From: Ancylobacter vacuolatus
Lineage (GTDB): Bacteria > Pseudomonadota > Alphaproteobacteria > Rhizobiales > Xanthobacteraceae
DNA length: 64,000 bases
Assembly (NCBI RefSeq): GCF_030813595.1
Contig: NZ_JAUSUH010000003.1
Span: 372,001 to 436,000, forward strand
Direction: 5' to 3'
Shown here: positions 1 to 7,305 of the stretch, in pieces
How the letters are laid out: each line of letters starts with the position of its first letter
How positions within the stretch are numbered: the first letter of the stretch is position 1
Notes under the pieces: model-generated
Databases searched by the model: none
What the model was told of the DNA's origin: nothing
The model's input: only the letters and a program-made list of their open reading frames with translations
Translations under genes and position numbers: made by a program

Positions 1-51
1 GCCGCGGTGATCGAAAAGGCCGCCCGCTCTCTCGGCGGCGAAATGAACTGA
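1..51 (+). CDS. C-terminal end of an unidentified protein (partial)
   Basis: The first 16 codons of the window are open and end in TGA at 49-51, giving the tail AAVIEKAARSLGGEMN. The frame has the GC-rich third positions typical of the neighbouring genes, so it is probably the real end of a gene that starts outside the window. Too little is present to name a family. It converges with the APC permease gene, 40 bases away on the other strand. Confidence 0.5.
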   Translation, partial: AAVIEKAARSLGGEMN

Positions 52-91
52 GCGAGTGGCGGGCGGCATGCGGCCGCCCCCTGCCGCGCCG

Positions 92-1456
92 TCAGGCCAC
101 CTTTTTGCGCCCGATCGCCGGCTTGAGCAGCACCAGCGCCGCGCCGAGCACGATCCAGAAGGCCACCAGATAGGGCCACAGATTGTCCGGGAAGGCCGGC
201 ACCGGATAGATCGAATTGTAGAGCGGCCACAGCATGGCCAGCGTCCCGAGGGTGCCCAGCACCAGCCACAGCCGGCTGCCGGCCCGCACCGCGTGGACGG
301 CGGCAGCGGCGGTGACGCCGAGATAGGCGACGATCAGCGCCAGCACGCCGATGGTGCCGACACTATCGTAATAGCTCGCCGGCCCGATGAAGGGCGCCCA
401 GGCCAGCAGCCCCGCCAGCATCGACAGGCTCACCACCCCCACCGCGACAAAGGGCGTGCCATAGCGCGGATGCACCCGCGCCAGCGTGTCGGAAAGCCCG
501 CCGCGGCCGAGCACGAACAGCATGCGGGCGCCGGCCGAGAGCGTGCCCAGCACGCAGGAGACGGCAGAAACCGAGGCTGCGAGATCAAGCGCGGTGGCGA
601 TGTGGATGTTGCCGTATTTCAGCGCCAGCGTGTTCAGCGGCGCATCGCTCGCCGCCAGGGCCTTCATGTTGTCGAGCCCGAAGCCGATCACCTGGATGTA
701 GGAGGCAAAGACGAAGAACAGGCCCGCCACCACCACTGAGCCGACCAGCGCGATGGGGATGGTGCGGCCGGGCTCCCCGGCTTCCTCCGCCAGCGTGGCC
801 GCCGCCTCGAAGCCGGCAAAGGACAGCACCGCGAAGACCACGGCATAGCCGATGCCCCACCAGCCGATGGTCGGGTCGGGATGAAAGGGCGCCAGGCTCA
901 GCCCGCCCGCCTCGTTCACCGCCATCAGGATGCGGATGCCGAGATAGATGATGACGGCGATGGACGAAAGTTCCAGCACCAGCATGACCCGGGTGGCCAG
1001 GCGCACGTCGCGCCAGGCGAGCAGCGTGCCGCCGACAAGGGCGGCAACCGCCACCGGCAGCCACCAGGCGCCCAGATGCACGCCGTGATCGTCCAGCGCC
1101 GCGCTCAGGAAATCCCCCACCAGGGCCGCACTGCCCGAACCGCCGGCGATGTAGAGAAGGACCATGCACCAGCCGGCGATGAAGCCGGCGCGCGGGCCGA
1201 AGGTCTGGCCGATATAGGCATAGCCCGAGCCGGCGCTGGTGACGCGGCTGGCGAAGAACACGAACGACAGGCCGACAAGCCCCACCACCACCGTGCCCAC
1301 CGCGAAGCCCAGCGGGGCGGCGACACCCGCCGCTCCAACGGCCAGGGTGACGTTGAGCGCCATGCCCATGGTCGGGGCGATAACGGAGAGGGAAAGCCCC
1401 ACCGCCTCCACCGGCCCCACAGTGCCCTTCAGAACCTCGCCGCCCGTCTTCGCCAT
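92..1456 (-). CDS. APC superfamily amino acid permease
   Basis: This 454-residue integral membrane protein looks like an amino acid/polyamine/organocation (APC) transporter. After a short cytoplasmic N-terminus, the first membrane segment carries the motif VGLSLSVIAPTMGMALN (about residues 18-34), the APC signature region in the broken helix TM1. About 12 hydrophobic segments follow, including the segment with GFEAAATLAEE near residue 215, which resembles the conserved 'G(F/Y)E' stretch of TM6. It ends in a short basic tail (GRKKVA). The ATG at 1456 has AAGGGGG just upstream. No substrate can be assigned. The gene stands alone, and no EcfG-like promoter is visible upstream, unlike the genes to its right. 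Confidence 0.9.
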   Translation of the reverse strand: MAKTGGEVLKGTVGPVEAVGLSLSVIAPTMGMALNVTLAVGAAGVAAPLGFAVGTVVVGLVGLSFVFFASRVTSAGSGYAYIGQTFGPRAGFIAGWCMVLLYIAGGSGSAALVGDFLSAALDDHGVHLGAWWLPVAVAALVGGTLLAWRDVRLATRVMLVLELSSIAVIIYLGIRILMAVNEAGGLSLAPFHPDPTIGWWGIGYAVVFAVLSFAGFEAAATLAEEAGEPGRTIPIALVGSVVVAGLFFVFASYIQVIGFGLDNMKALAASDAPLNTLALKYGNIHIATALDLAASVSAVSCVLGTLSAGARMLFVLGRGGLSDTLARVHPRYGTPFVAVGVVSLSMLAGLLAWAPFIGPASYYDSVGTIGVLALIVAYLGVTAAAAVHAVRAGSRLWLVLGTLGTLAMLWPLYNSIYPVPAFPDNLWPYLVAFWIVLGAALVLLKPAIGRKKVA

Positions 1457-1545
1457 GCCGTCCCCCTTGCGCGGGTACAGTCATCCGGCAAGGGGAAGGG
1501 CGAGACAATGGCGAAATTTGCTTCTAACGGCGGCGCCGTGGCCGC

Positions 1546-1731
1546 CTACTTCGCGGGATCGTAGCCCGCGTCGCGGCCTTCCGGCTTCTGCTCGCGCTCG
1601 CCGGCCTTGTCGTCCTGCTGGGGATTGGCGCTGCGGGCGTGGCCGGCTTCCTCGGGCGCGCGGTCCTTCTTCTCGACGCGGCGATCGCCCGGCTTGGCGG
1701 GGTTCTTGTCGTGCTGGTCGGCGATGATCAT
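1546..1731 (-). CDS. Small charged hypothetical protein (61 aa)
   Basis: This is a short, very hydrophilic protein rich in Lys, Glu, Asp, Pro and Gln, with no membrane segment and no domain I recognise. The ATG at 1731 is preceded by AAAGGAGA, a strong ribosome binding site, so this start is preferred over upstream in-frame codons up to 1836. Composition suggests an intrinsically disordered protein, of a kind common in alphaproteobacterial stress regulons. A sequence close to the EcfG promoter lies about 100 bases upstream. Function unknown. Confidence 0.6.
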   Translation of the reverse strand: MIIADQHDKNPAKPGDRRVEKKDRAPEEAGHARSANPQQDDKAGEREQKPEGRDAGYDPAK

Positions 1732-1833
1732 GGAAGTCTCCTTTGTGCGTCCGTACGGTTCAGTCGGGTGAGCGAATATCGCCTTTGGCGGGATGCACAC
1801 GGTGCGGGTCGTCCGCACGGGGCTCCTCCTCCG

Positions 1834-1859
1834 CACGCGGGCGGCGCAGGCCCAGTTCC
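1834..1859 (-). promoter_or_regulatory. Possible EcfG-type promoter, imperfect
   Basis: Read on the minus strand this is GGAAC, 17 bases, then CGTG. It matches eight of nine positions of the alphaproteobacterial EcfG consensus GGAAC-N16/17-CGTT. The predicted leader to the start codon at 1731 is about 95 nt, longer than for the other sites in this region, so it is weaker than the perfect matches. Confidence 0.4.
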
Positions 1860-1896
1860 ACCAGAAGCGGAACGAGCCAGTTGCCCATGGTGTCGC

Positions 1897-2346
1897 TCAC
1901 GAACGCTTGCGGCTGCCGGCCGCGCCGCTCATGGCGCCGATCCGGTCGTCGGGCGGCGAGGTGCGGCCGCGCCGGTTCTTCGGAATTTCCAGCGTGCGAT
2001 GGATGGTCTCGATCTCGGTGACCGGCTCGTTGTCCTGCGCCGGATCGGTCCGAACCTCCGGGTCGATCCCCGGTTCCTGCGAAGGGCGCTCGGCGGCCTC
2101 GATGCCTCCGTCCTCTGACGGCGCGCGAAAGCCGGGACCGGGAGCCGGGCTTCCCGCCGCCTCCGGCGGGACCTCGGCCGCGTCGGACGGGCGGAAAGCG
2201 CCGGAGCCGCTGCCGGCGCCTTCGGTTTCCTTCTCCAGAATCTCGCTGGCCCGCCGCCAATGGTCGTGAGCCTGCCCGTCAGGCCGGCCCTCGGCTTCCC
2301 AAAGGGCGTGGGCGCGCTGGCGAATGGCTTCCTCACCTATGTTCAT
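1897..2346 (-). CDS. DUF2934 domain protein
   Basis: A 149-residue soluble protein. Residues 1-40 fit the DUF2934 pattern: 'E..IR.RAH.LWE.EGRP.G....HW.RA..ILE' (visible as EEAIRQRAHALWEAEGRPDG and then HDHWRRASEIL). The rest is low-complexity, Pro/Glu/Arg-rich and probably disordered. The start ATG overlaps the stop of the upstream phosphodiesterase gene (ATGA at 2343-2346), so it is the last gene of a translationally coupled operon with the phospholipase D-like and EEP genes. The role of DUF2934 is unknown. Such genes are often found near stress and DNA-repair genes in Hyphomicrobiales. Confidence 0.8.
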   Translation of the reverse strand: MNIGEEAIRQRAHALWEAEGRPDGQAHDHWRRASEILEKETEGAGSGSGAFRPSDAAEVPPEAAGSPAPGPGFRAPSEDGGIEAAERPSQEPGIDPEVRTDPAQDNEPVTEIETIHRTLEIPKNRRGRTSPPDDRIGAMSGAAGSRKRS

Positions 2347-3128
2347 GGACGTTCTCCCTGTTCCACCAGATTAACGTCCGGCCGGGCCGCCTGTTCCGAA
2401 ACGGCGCGCGCGGGCGCCGGCGAAAGGCACGGCCGCAGCTGGATGTCGGCGATCACGGGGAGATGGTCGGAGGCGTGCCGCGCCTCGGTGTCGGTGAAGC
2501 TGCGCACCAGCATGCCGCGCCGGCTGCAATAGAGCCGGTCGAGCCGCAACAGCGGCCAGCAGGCGGGAAAGCTGCGCAGATAGGTGCTCTCGGGCAGCGC
2601 CCGCGCCAGCGTCCGCCGCACCGGGCGGAAGGAGAACCAGTCGTTGAAGTCGCCCATCATCACCGTCGGCGCGCCGCTGCTGGCGCGGGCCATCTGGGCG
2701 AGCGCCGCCGTCTGCCGCCGGCGCTCCAGCAAGGCGAGGCCGAGATGCACCGCGACCACCCGCAGCGGGCCCTGCGGCGTGTCGACATGGGTGTCGATCG
2801 CCATGCGCGGCTCGCGGCGGCGGACGGAGAGATCGTGGCGCACGATGTCGCGCGTCGGCCAGCGCGAATACAGCACATGGCCGTAATGGCCGTCCGGCAC
2901 GGCGATGGTCCGCGCCTCGGCGAGATGGCCGATGCCCAACCCTTCGAGCGGCGCCAGGCACGCCACGCCGCGCCCGCGGGTATCCACCTCCTGCAAAGCG
3001 AGAATGTCCGGCTGGTGGCGGGCGATGAGGGAGGCGATGCGGTCGAGATCAAAGCGCCGGTCCGGCCCGACGCCACCATGAATGTTCCACGTCATCAGCC
3101 GCAGGCGCTGCGGTGGTGCAGCGTTCAC
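2343..3128 (-). CDS. Endonuclease/exonuclease/phosphatase (EEP) family hydrolase
   Basis: A 261-residue metal-dependent phosphodiesterase of the EEP fold. Family motifs appear in order: TWNIHGG near the N-terminus, LALQEVD (metal-binding Glu), GDFNDW in the middle, and ASDHLPV near the C-terminus (catalytic Asp-His). The GTG at 3128 overlaps the stop of the upstream gene (GTGA), and its own stop overlaps the DUF2934 start. I therefore prefer this start over the ATG at 3185, which would sit inside the upstream gene. The substrate could be nucleic acid, a phospholipid headgroup or an inositol phosphate. Coupling to a phospholipase D-like membrane protein favours a lipid or membrane role, but that is inference. 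No signal peptide is seen. Confidence 0.85.
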   Translation of the reverse strand: MNAAPPQRLRLMTWNIHGGVGPDRRFDLDRIASLIARHQPDILALQEVDTRGRGVACLAPLEGLGIGHLAEARTIAVPDGHYGHVLYSRWPTRDIVRHDLSVRRREPRMAIDTHVDTPQGPLRVVAVHLGLALLERRRQTAALAQMARASSGAPTVMMGDFNDWFSFRPVRRTLARALPESTYLRSFPACWPLLRLDRLYCSRRGMLVRSFTDTEARHASDHLPVIADIQLRPCLSPAPARAVSEQAARPDVNLVEQGERP

Positions 3129-5290
3129 GCCGGCCTCCGCAGGCGGGCGACCAGGAATTGCAGGCCGAGCGAGCAGGCGATCCACAGCCCGACAAAGCCA
3201 ATGAGCAACAGCACCCGCTCCAGCGTCGGGTTGGAGATCACCTCGACGATCTGGTGGCCGAGCGCGCTCAGCACCACCAGCCCCGGCAGCAGGCCCAGCG
3301 CCGTGCCGAGCACGAAGTCCACAAACCGCAGCCCGGCCGCGCCGGCGACCAGATTGATGAAGGTGAACGGCGCCGCCGGCACCATCCGCATGGTCGCCAC
3401 GGTGAGAATGCCCTGATTGGCGAGGCCGCGCCGGATGCGGTTGATGCGCGGCCCGATGAAGCGGCGCACCACGCCGGAACCGAGATGGCGGCCGATGAAG
3501 AACGTCACCACCGCGCTCGCCAGCGCCCCCAGCCCGGCCAGCAGCGCCCCGGTCCAGCCGCCATAGACCGCCACCGTGGCGATGATCAACACCGAGACCG
3601 GGAACACCACCAGCCCGCCCAGCACATAGATGCCGACCACGGCGGCCGCGCCCCAGGGGCGGTCGGCCATGCTGTCGAGGGCGGAGATGATGCGGTCCGG
3701 CTCCGCGAAAGGCGAGTTGGCCCAGGCGATCACCAGCGCCGCCAGCACGGCGACGCCCACCAGCGCGGCGGCCAGTGGCCAGCGACGCCGCTTGCCGCCG
3801 CCCATGGACGCGCGCTCGTCATAGAGCGGCTCCTGCGGATCGGCGAGCGCGCCGATCTGCGGCAGCGAGAGATCGGTGGCAACCGCAGGCAGCTCAACGA
3901 GACGCCGGCCCGCCGCGCCCTCGCGCGACGCGGCGATGAGCCCGCGCGCGGCGACGAGTGCCGCCACCTCCTCGGGGGCGTGGCCGACATGCTCGCCGAG
4001 CAACCGGTCGCGAATGGCCGCCACCGCCGCCCGCTCGCCCTCATTGCCGGCCTCGATCACCAGATCGCACTCGCTGTCGAAGCCCATGGAGCGGTTGCAG
4101 ATATTGGCCGAGCCGACGCGCATCATCCGGTCGTCGACGATGAGGATCTTGGCGTGGACGAAGACCTCGACCGTGGCGCCGCCGGCGGACACCTGCGGGA
4201 AGACGAGGCGCGCGCGGTCCGCCAGCCCTTCCTGCTCCAGCCGCGCCCTCAGCCGCTCGCGCGGCACGCCCATCACCTGCTGCTCGATCCAGGAGCGGTA
4301 GATGTTCGGCGTCACCATCAACGCTTCGAGCGCGGGGCGCTCCTTCAGCCGCGCCACCAGCCGCTCGGTGAAGCGCTCGCAGGTGATGAACTGGTTCTCG
4401 ACATAGATCATGCGCTCGGCGCACTCGATCATGTCGAACAGCAGGGTCGCGACCTCGCGCGCGCCGGGCGCGCCATCATAGGCCGGCAGGGTGCGGGCGA
4501 TGCCGATCTCGACATCGGTGAAATCGGTCGGCAGCGCCTCCGGCCAGCGGTTTCCCCGCGCCCGCGCCGGCGCCAGCCGCTCCGAGGCGGCGCGCTTCCA
4601 GCGGTCGCGGAACAGCGTGCCGAGCGCATCGGCGGCCTCGCCATCGACCGCCATCTGCACGTCGTGGAACGGCTCATAGAGGGCGCCCTGCGGGTCGCGG
4701 CGCAGCGGGTCGCCGGGGGTGTGATCCGGGGTGTCCCAACGATGGCCGGTGAGGTCCAGCCCGCCGGAAAAGGCCAGCGAATCGTCGATCACCACCACCT
4801 TCTGGTGATGTGACGCGCCGATCGGCAGCGAATCGTCGAGGCACAGCTCGATCTGCTTCGGCGTCGCCCACAGGAAGGAAAAGATCGGCGCCAGCTCGCG
4901 CTCAAGCGCGAACATCACCGAATAATCCCAGAGCAGCAGCCGGATACGCAGGCGCGGATTGCGCGCGACCAGCGCCGAGAGGAACGACGCCAGCGTCTCG
5001 GGCAGCCCGTCCTCGGCGGTGCCGCTCTCGCCCACCAGCTTCATCCGGCTGTCGAGGTCCCAGCCGGCGATGTGGATGGTCTCGCGCGCCTCCAGCATCG
5101 CCGCCCGCAGCGCGCCGAAATAGGCCGCGCCATCGACCAGCACCCGCGCCCGCGCGGCGCCGGCCACCCGCCAGACATTGCGCCCGGTCTCCAGCACCGG
5201 GCCGCCCTCCTGCTTTGGCGGCGGGGTCGTGCCTTCCGGGACGGGCCGGACGGCCATCGCGCTTTCGATCATATCTTGGCTAACGGACAT
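3125..5290 (-). CDS. Phospholipase D-like protein fused to a VTT (DedA/SNARE-associated) membrane domain
   Basis: A two-part protein of 721 residues. The N-terminal part carries two HKD motifs of the phospholipase D superfamily, HHQKVVVIDD (His near 162) and HAKILIVDD (His near 379), each followed by the usual Gly/Ser-Asn sequence, so the active site should be complete. The C-terminal third starts with a hydrophobic helix (near 515) and continues as a VTT/DedA-type multi-helix domain. PLD plus VTT fusions are known and are usually annotated as phospholipase or cardiolipin-synthase-like, acting at the cytoplasmic membrane. The ATG at 5290 was chosen because a perfect EcfG promoter (5340-5365) lies over the alternative start at 5353. 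First gene of the operon with the EEP and DUF2934 genes. Confidence 0.88.
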   Translation of the reverse strand: MSVSQDMIESAMAVRPVPEGTTPPPKQEGGPVLETGRNVWRVAGAARARVLVDGAAYFGALRAAMLEARETIHIAGWDLDSRMKLVGESGTAEDGLPETLASFLSALVARNPRLRIRLLLWDYSVMFALERELAPIFSFLWATPKQIELCLDDSLPIGASHHQKVVVIDDSLAFSGGLDLTGHRWDTPDHTPGDPLRRDPQGALYEPFHDVQMAVDGEAADALGTLFRDRWKRAASERLAPARARGNRWPEALPTDFTDVEIGIARTLPAYDGAPGAREVATLLFDMIECAERMIYVENQFITCERFTERLVARLKERPALEALMVTPNIYRSWIEQQVMGVPRERLRARLEQEGLADRARLVFPQVSAGGATVEVFVHAKILIVDDRMMRVGSANICNRSMGFDSECDLVIEAGNEGERAAVAAIRDRLLGEHVGHAPEEVAALVAARGLIAASREGAAGRRLVELPAVATDLSLPQIGALADPQEPLYDERASMGGGKRRRWPLAAALVGVAVLAALVIAWANSPFAEPDRIISALDSMADRPWGAAAVVGIYVLGGLVVFPVSVLIIATVAVYGGWTGALLAGLGALASAVVTFFIGRHLGSGVVRRFIGPRINRIRRGLANQGILTVATMRMVPAAPFTFINLVAGAAGLRFVDFVLGTALGLLPGLVVLSALGHQIVEVISNPTLERVLLLIGFVGLWIACSLGLQFLVARLRRPA

Positions 5291-5339
5291 CGCTTCGCAG
5301 GGCTGGAGGATTCGACGGTGCAGGAAACAAGCCTGCGCT

Positions 5340-5365
5340 AACGGCGCAGCCATCGAAGCGGTTCC
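5340..5365 (-). promoter_or_regulatory. EcfG (general stress sigma factor) promoter
   Basis: On the minus strand this reads GGAAC (5365-5361), 17 bases, CGTT (5343-5340), a perfect match to the EcfG consensus. The expected transcription start is near 5333, giving a leader of about 43 nt to the ATG at 5290 of the phospholipase D-like gene. Confidence 0.8.
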
Positions 5366-5424
5366 CGGAAGGGAGGTATGCAGGGAACGGGCGGCCGCTC
5401 CGTTGGGGTTTCAGCCAAGCCGGC

Positions 5425-5739
5425 TCAACGCAGCAGCGCTGCGACCAGCGCCCCGGCGCCGATGACAAGCACAAGCAGGCCGACAATGGCGGTGACGAAG
5501 GAGACGCCGGGCACGGTGGTGCCCTTGTCGTCATAGGCCCGGCCGCGCTCGTCCGTGCCGCCGCCGGCGGTCGAGCCGCCGACCGGCCCGGCGGCCATCG
5601 CCCGACGCTCCGCTCCGGCGGGATGCCCGGCGGCTTCGTCGTCCGTGCCGAGGGGAGCAGCGGCGGGATCGGAGAACGGCACCTTGTCGCGGGTGCGGCC
5701 GGCGTCGATAGCGCCGCGAAGACGGTCAGTTTCGGACAT
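5425..5739 (-). CDS. Small C-terminally anchored membrane protein
   Basis: A 104-residue protein with a long hydrophilic, Gly/Ala-rich N-terminal region and one hydrophobic helix at the very C-terminus (about residues 78-102, FVTAIVGLLVLVIGAGALVA), then LLR. This suggests a tail-anchored inner-membrane protein. The ATG at 5739 has GGAGAGG upstream and is preferred over the one at 5793. No known domain is recognised. It is divergent from the Ku gene and has an EcfG-like promoter about 40 nt upstream, so it probably belongs to the same stress regulon. Confidence 0.6.
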   Translation of the reverse strand: MSETDRLRGAIDAGRTRDKVPFSDPAAAPLGTDDEAAGHPAGAERRAMAAGPVGGSTAGGGTDERGRAYDDKGTTVPGVSFVTAIVGLLVLVIGAGALVAALLR

Positions 5740-5785
5740 ATTGCCTCTCCGCGCATCGGCGCGGGGTCGCGCCGAGCTGACTACC

Positions 5786-5811
5786 AACTCCACAGCCCCG
5801 GGATCGGTTCA
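5786..5811 (-). promoter_or_regulatory. Possible EcfG-type promoter, imperfect
   Basis: On the minus strand this reads TGAAC, 17 bases, AGTT. It keeps the GAAC and GTT cores of the EcfG consensus with one mismatch in each half. It would give a leader of about 40 nt to the start at 5739, the same distance as the perfect sites nearby. Confidence 0.45.
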
Positions 5812-5877
5812 GCCGTGGGGAACCTGTTGCCCGGCCGGAGATTGTTACCGGAGCAAGGTTCGGCAGGGGGACGACAG

Positions 5878-6693
5878 ATGGCGCCGCGCGGGCTCTGGAA
5901 GGGCTATCTCAAGCTCTCGCTGGTCACGTGCCCGGTGGTTCTGGCCCCGGCCACCAGCGCGTCGGAAAAAATCCGCTTCCACACCCTCAACCGGGCGACC
6001 GGCAACCGGGTGGAAGGCATCTATGTCGATGCGCAGACCGAGAAAACCGTCGACGCCGACGACCAGGCGCGCGGCTATGAGCGCGAGCCCGACACCTATG
6101 TGATCCTCGACGACGAGGATCTGGCGGCGGTGGCGCTGGAGAGCAATCGCACCATCGACATAGAGAGCTTCGTGCCGGCCGATACGGTCGAGTGGATCTG
6201 GTACGACACGCCGCATTTCCTGATGCCGGACGATCCGGTGGGCGAGGAAGCCTTCGCCGTCATCCGCGAGGCCATGGTGGCCAGCGGCAAGGTCGGCCTG
6301 TCCCGCGTGGTGCTGCACCGGCGCGAGCGGCCGGTGATGCTGGAGCCGCGCGGGCGGGGCATCATTTTGTGGACGCTGCATTACTCCGACGAGCTTCGCC
6401 GGCCGGAAGGCTATTTCGAGGACATTGACGCGCCCGCCGAGGCCGATCTGGTGATGCTGGTCGGCAAGCTGATCGACAAGCGGACCGGGAAGTGGGACCC
6501 CGCCCTCGTGCGCGATCCCTTGCAGGCCAATCTCAAGCAGCTGATCGCCGCCAAGACGAAGAAGCGGCCCGCCAAGCGCCGATCCGCACGCGCCAGCGAG
6601 GACGACGAGACGCCGACAAATGTAGTCAACATCATGGACGCGCTGAAGAAGAGCCTCGCTGCCGAACGCAAGCCGGGTGGCCGCAGCCGTTAG
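5878..6693 (+). CDS. ku: Ku protein (non-homologous end joining), first copy
   Basis: A 271-residue bacterial Ku homologue, which forms a homodimeric ring on DNA double-strand ends and recruits LigD. The start WKGYLKLSLVTCPV and the following Ku core (about residues 5-250) are typical: RFHTLN, YVDAQTEKTV, 'Y......D.YVILDDEDLAAVALES', and DELRRPEGYFED. It has a short Lys/Arg-rich tail, much less extended than that of the second copy. The ATG at 5878 is chosen because it begins directly before the conserved N-terminus; the frame is open further upstream. GGAAC occurs at 5819-5823, but no CGTT lies at the right distance, so an EcfG promoter is uncertain here. Two ku genes 3 kb apart flank ligD and mgtC. 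Confidence 0.95.
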   Translation: MAPRGLWKGYLKLSLVTCPVVLAPATSASEKIRFHTLNRATGNRVEGIYVDAQTEKTVDADDQARGYEREPDTYVILDDEDLAAVALESNRTIDIESFVPADTVEWIWYDTPHFLMPDDPVGEEAFAVIREAMVASGKVGLSRVVLHRRERPVMLEPRGRGIILWTLHYSDELRRPEGYFEDIDAPAEADLVMLVGKLIDKRTGKWDPALVRDPLQANLKQLIAAKTKKRPAKRRSARASEDDETPTNVVNIMDALKKSLAAERKPGGRSR

Positions 6694-6777
6694 AGCACGC
6701 ACCGATCAGCTTACACCGCAAGCGGATCGGCTCACGCGTTCTCACTCTTGGAGTTAGAGGGCGCTCCCCTCTTTCGA

Positions 6778-7305
6778 TCAGTCGTCGGCAACATTGGAGG
6801 GGCCGGCATCCCGGCGGGACGGCGGCTCGGCCTCCGCCTCCAGCACCTTCTCCATCGGCACCATCGCCGCCAGCAGCACGAACGTCACCACCAGAGCGAG
6901 AAAGACGAGGTGCCAGGAGGCGATGGCGCAGGCGACGCCGAGCGCAGCCGTCACCCACACCGTGGCCGCCGTGGTCAGCCCATGCACTTCCAGCCGGTCG
7001 CCGTCGCGCAGCACCACGCCGGCGCCGAGAAAGCCGATGCCGGTCATCACACCCTGCACAATGCCCTGCACCACGCGGCTGGTGGCATCCGGGTGGCCCT
7101 CGATACCCCCGACATTGATCGCCGAGAGCGAGATCAGCGCCGCTCCCAGCCCGACCAGACCAAGCGTCCGCATGCCGGTCGGCTTGCCGCGCAGGTCGCG
7201 GTTGATGCCGAGGATCATGCCGCAGCCAGCAGCCGCCAGCAGCCGCAGCATGTCCTCCATCTCGTCGGGTTTGAGCCACCAGTCCTGCGGAAGCCAGTCC
7301 ATCAT
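6778..7305 (-). CDS. MgtC/SapB family membrane protein
   Basis: A 175-residue protein with the MgtC N-terminal domain: MEDMLRLLAAAGCGMILG, GINRDLRGKPTGMRTLGLV (the conserved 'R....AGLRT..LV' region), GIVQGVMTGIGFLGAGVVLR, and TTAATVWVTAALGVA. Four to five membrane helices are predicted. In pathogens MgtC supports survival at low magnesium or in macrophages; in free-living bacteria the role is not settled. The first of two tandem ATG codons (7305) overlaps the ligD stop (ATGA) and is preceded by AAGGAGA, so it is translationally coupled to ligD and ends the ku-ligD-mgtC operon. An NHEJ ligase coupled to MgtC is an unusual arrangement. Confidence 0.88.
   Translation of the reverse strand: MMDWLPQDWWLKPDEMEDMLRLLAAAGCGMILGINRDLRGKPTGMRTLGLVGLGAALISLSAINVGGIEGHPDATSRVVQGIVQGVMTGIGFLGAGVVLRDGDRLEVHGLTTAATVWVTAALGVACAIASWHLVFLALVVTFVLLAAMVPMEKVLEAEAEPPSRRDAGPSNVADD

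Noticed and set aside
5819-5843. EcfG promoter for the first ku gene
   Set aside because: GGAAC is present, but the sequence at 16-17 bases spacing is GATT or ATTG, not CGTT.
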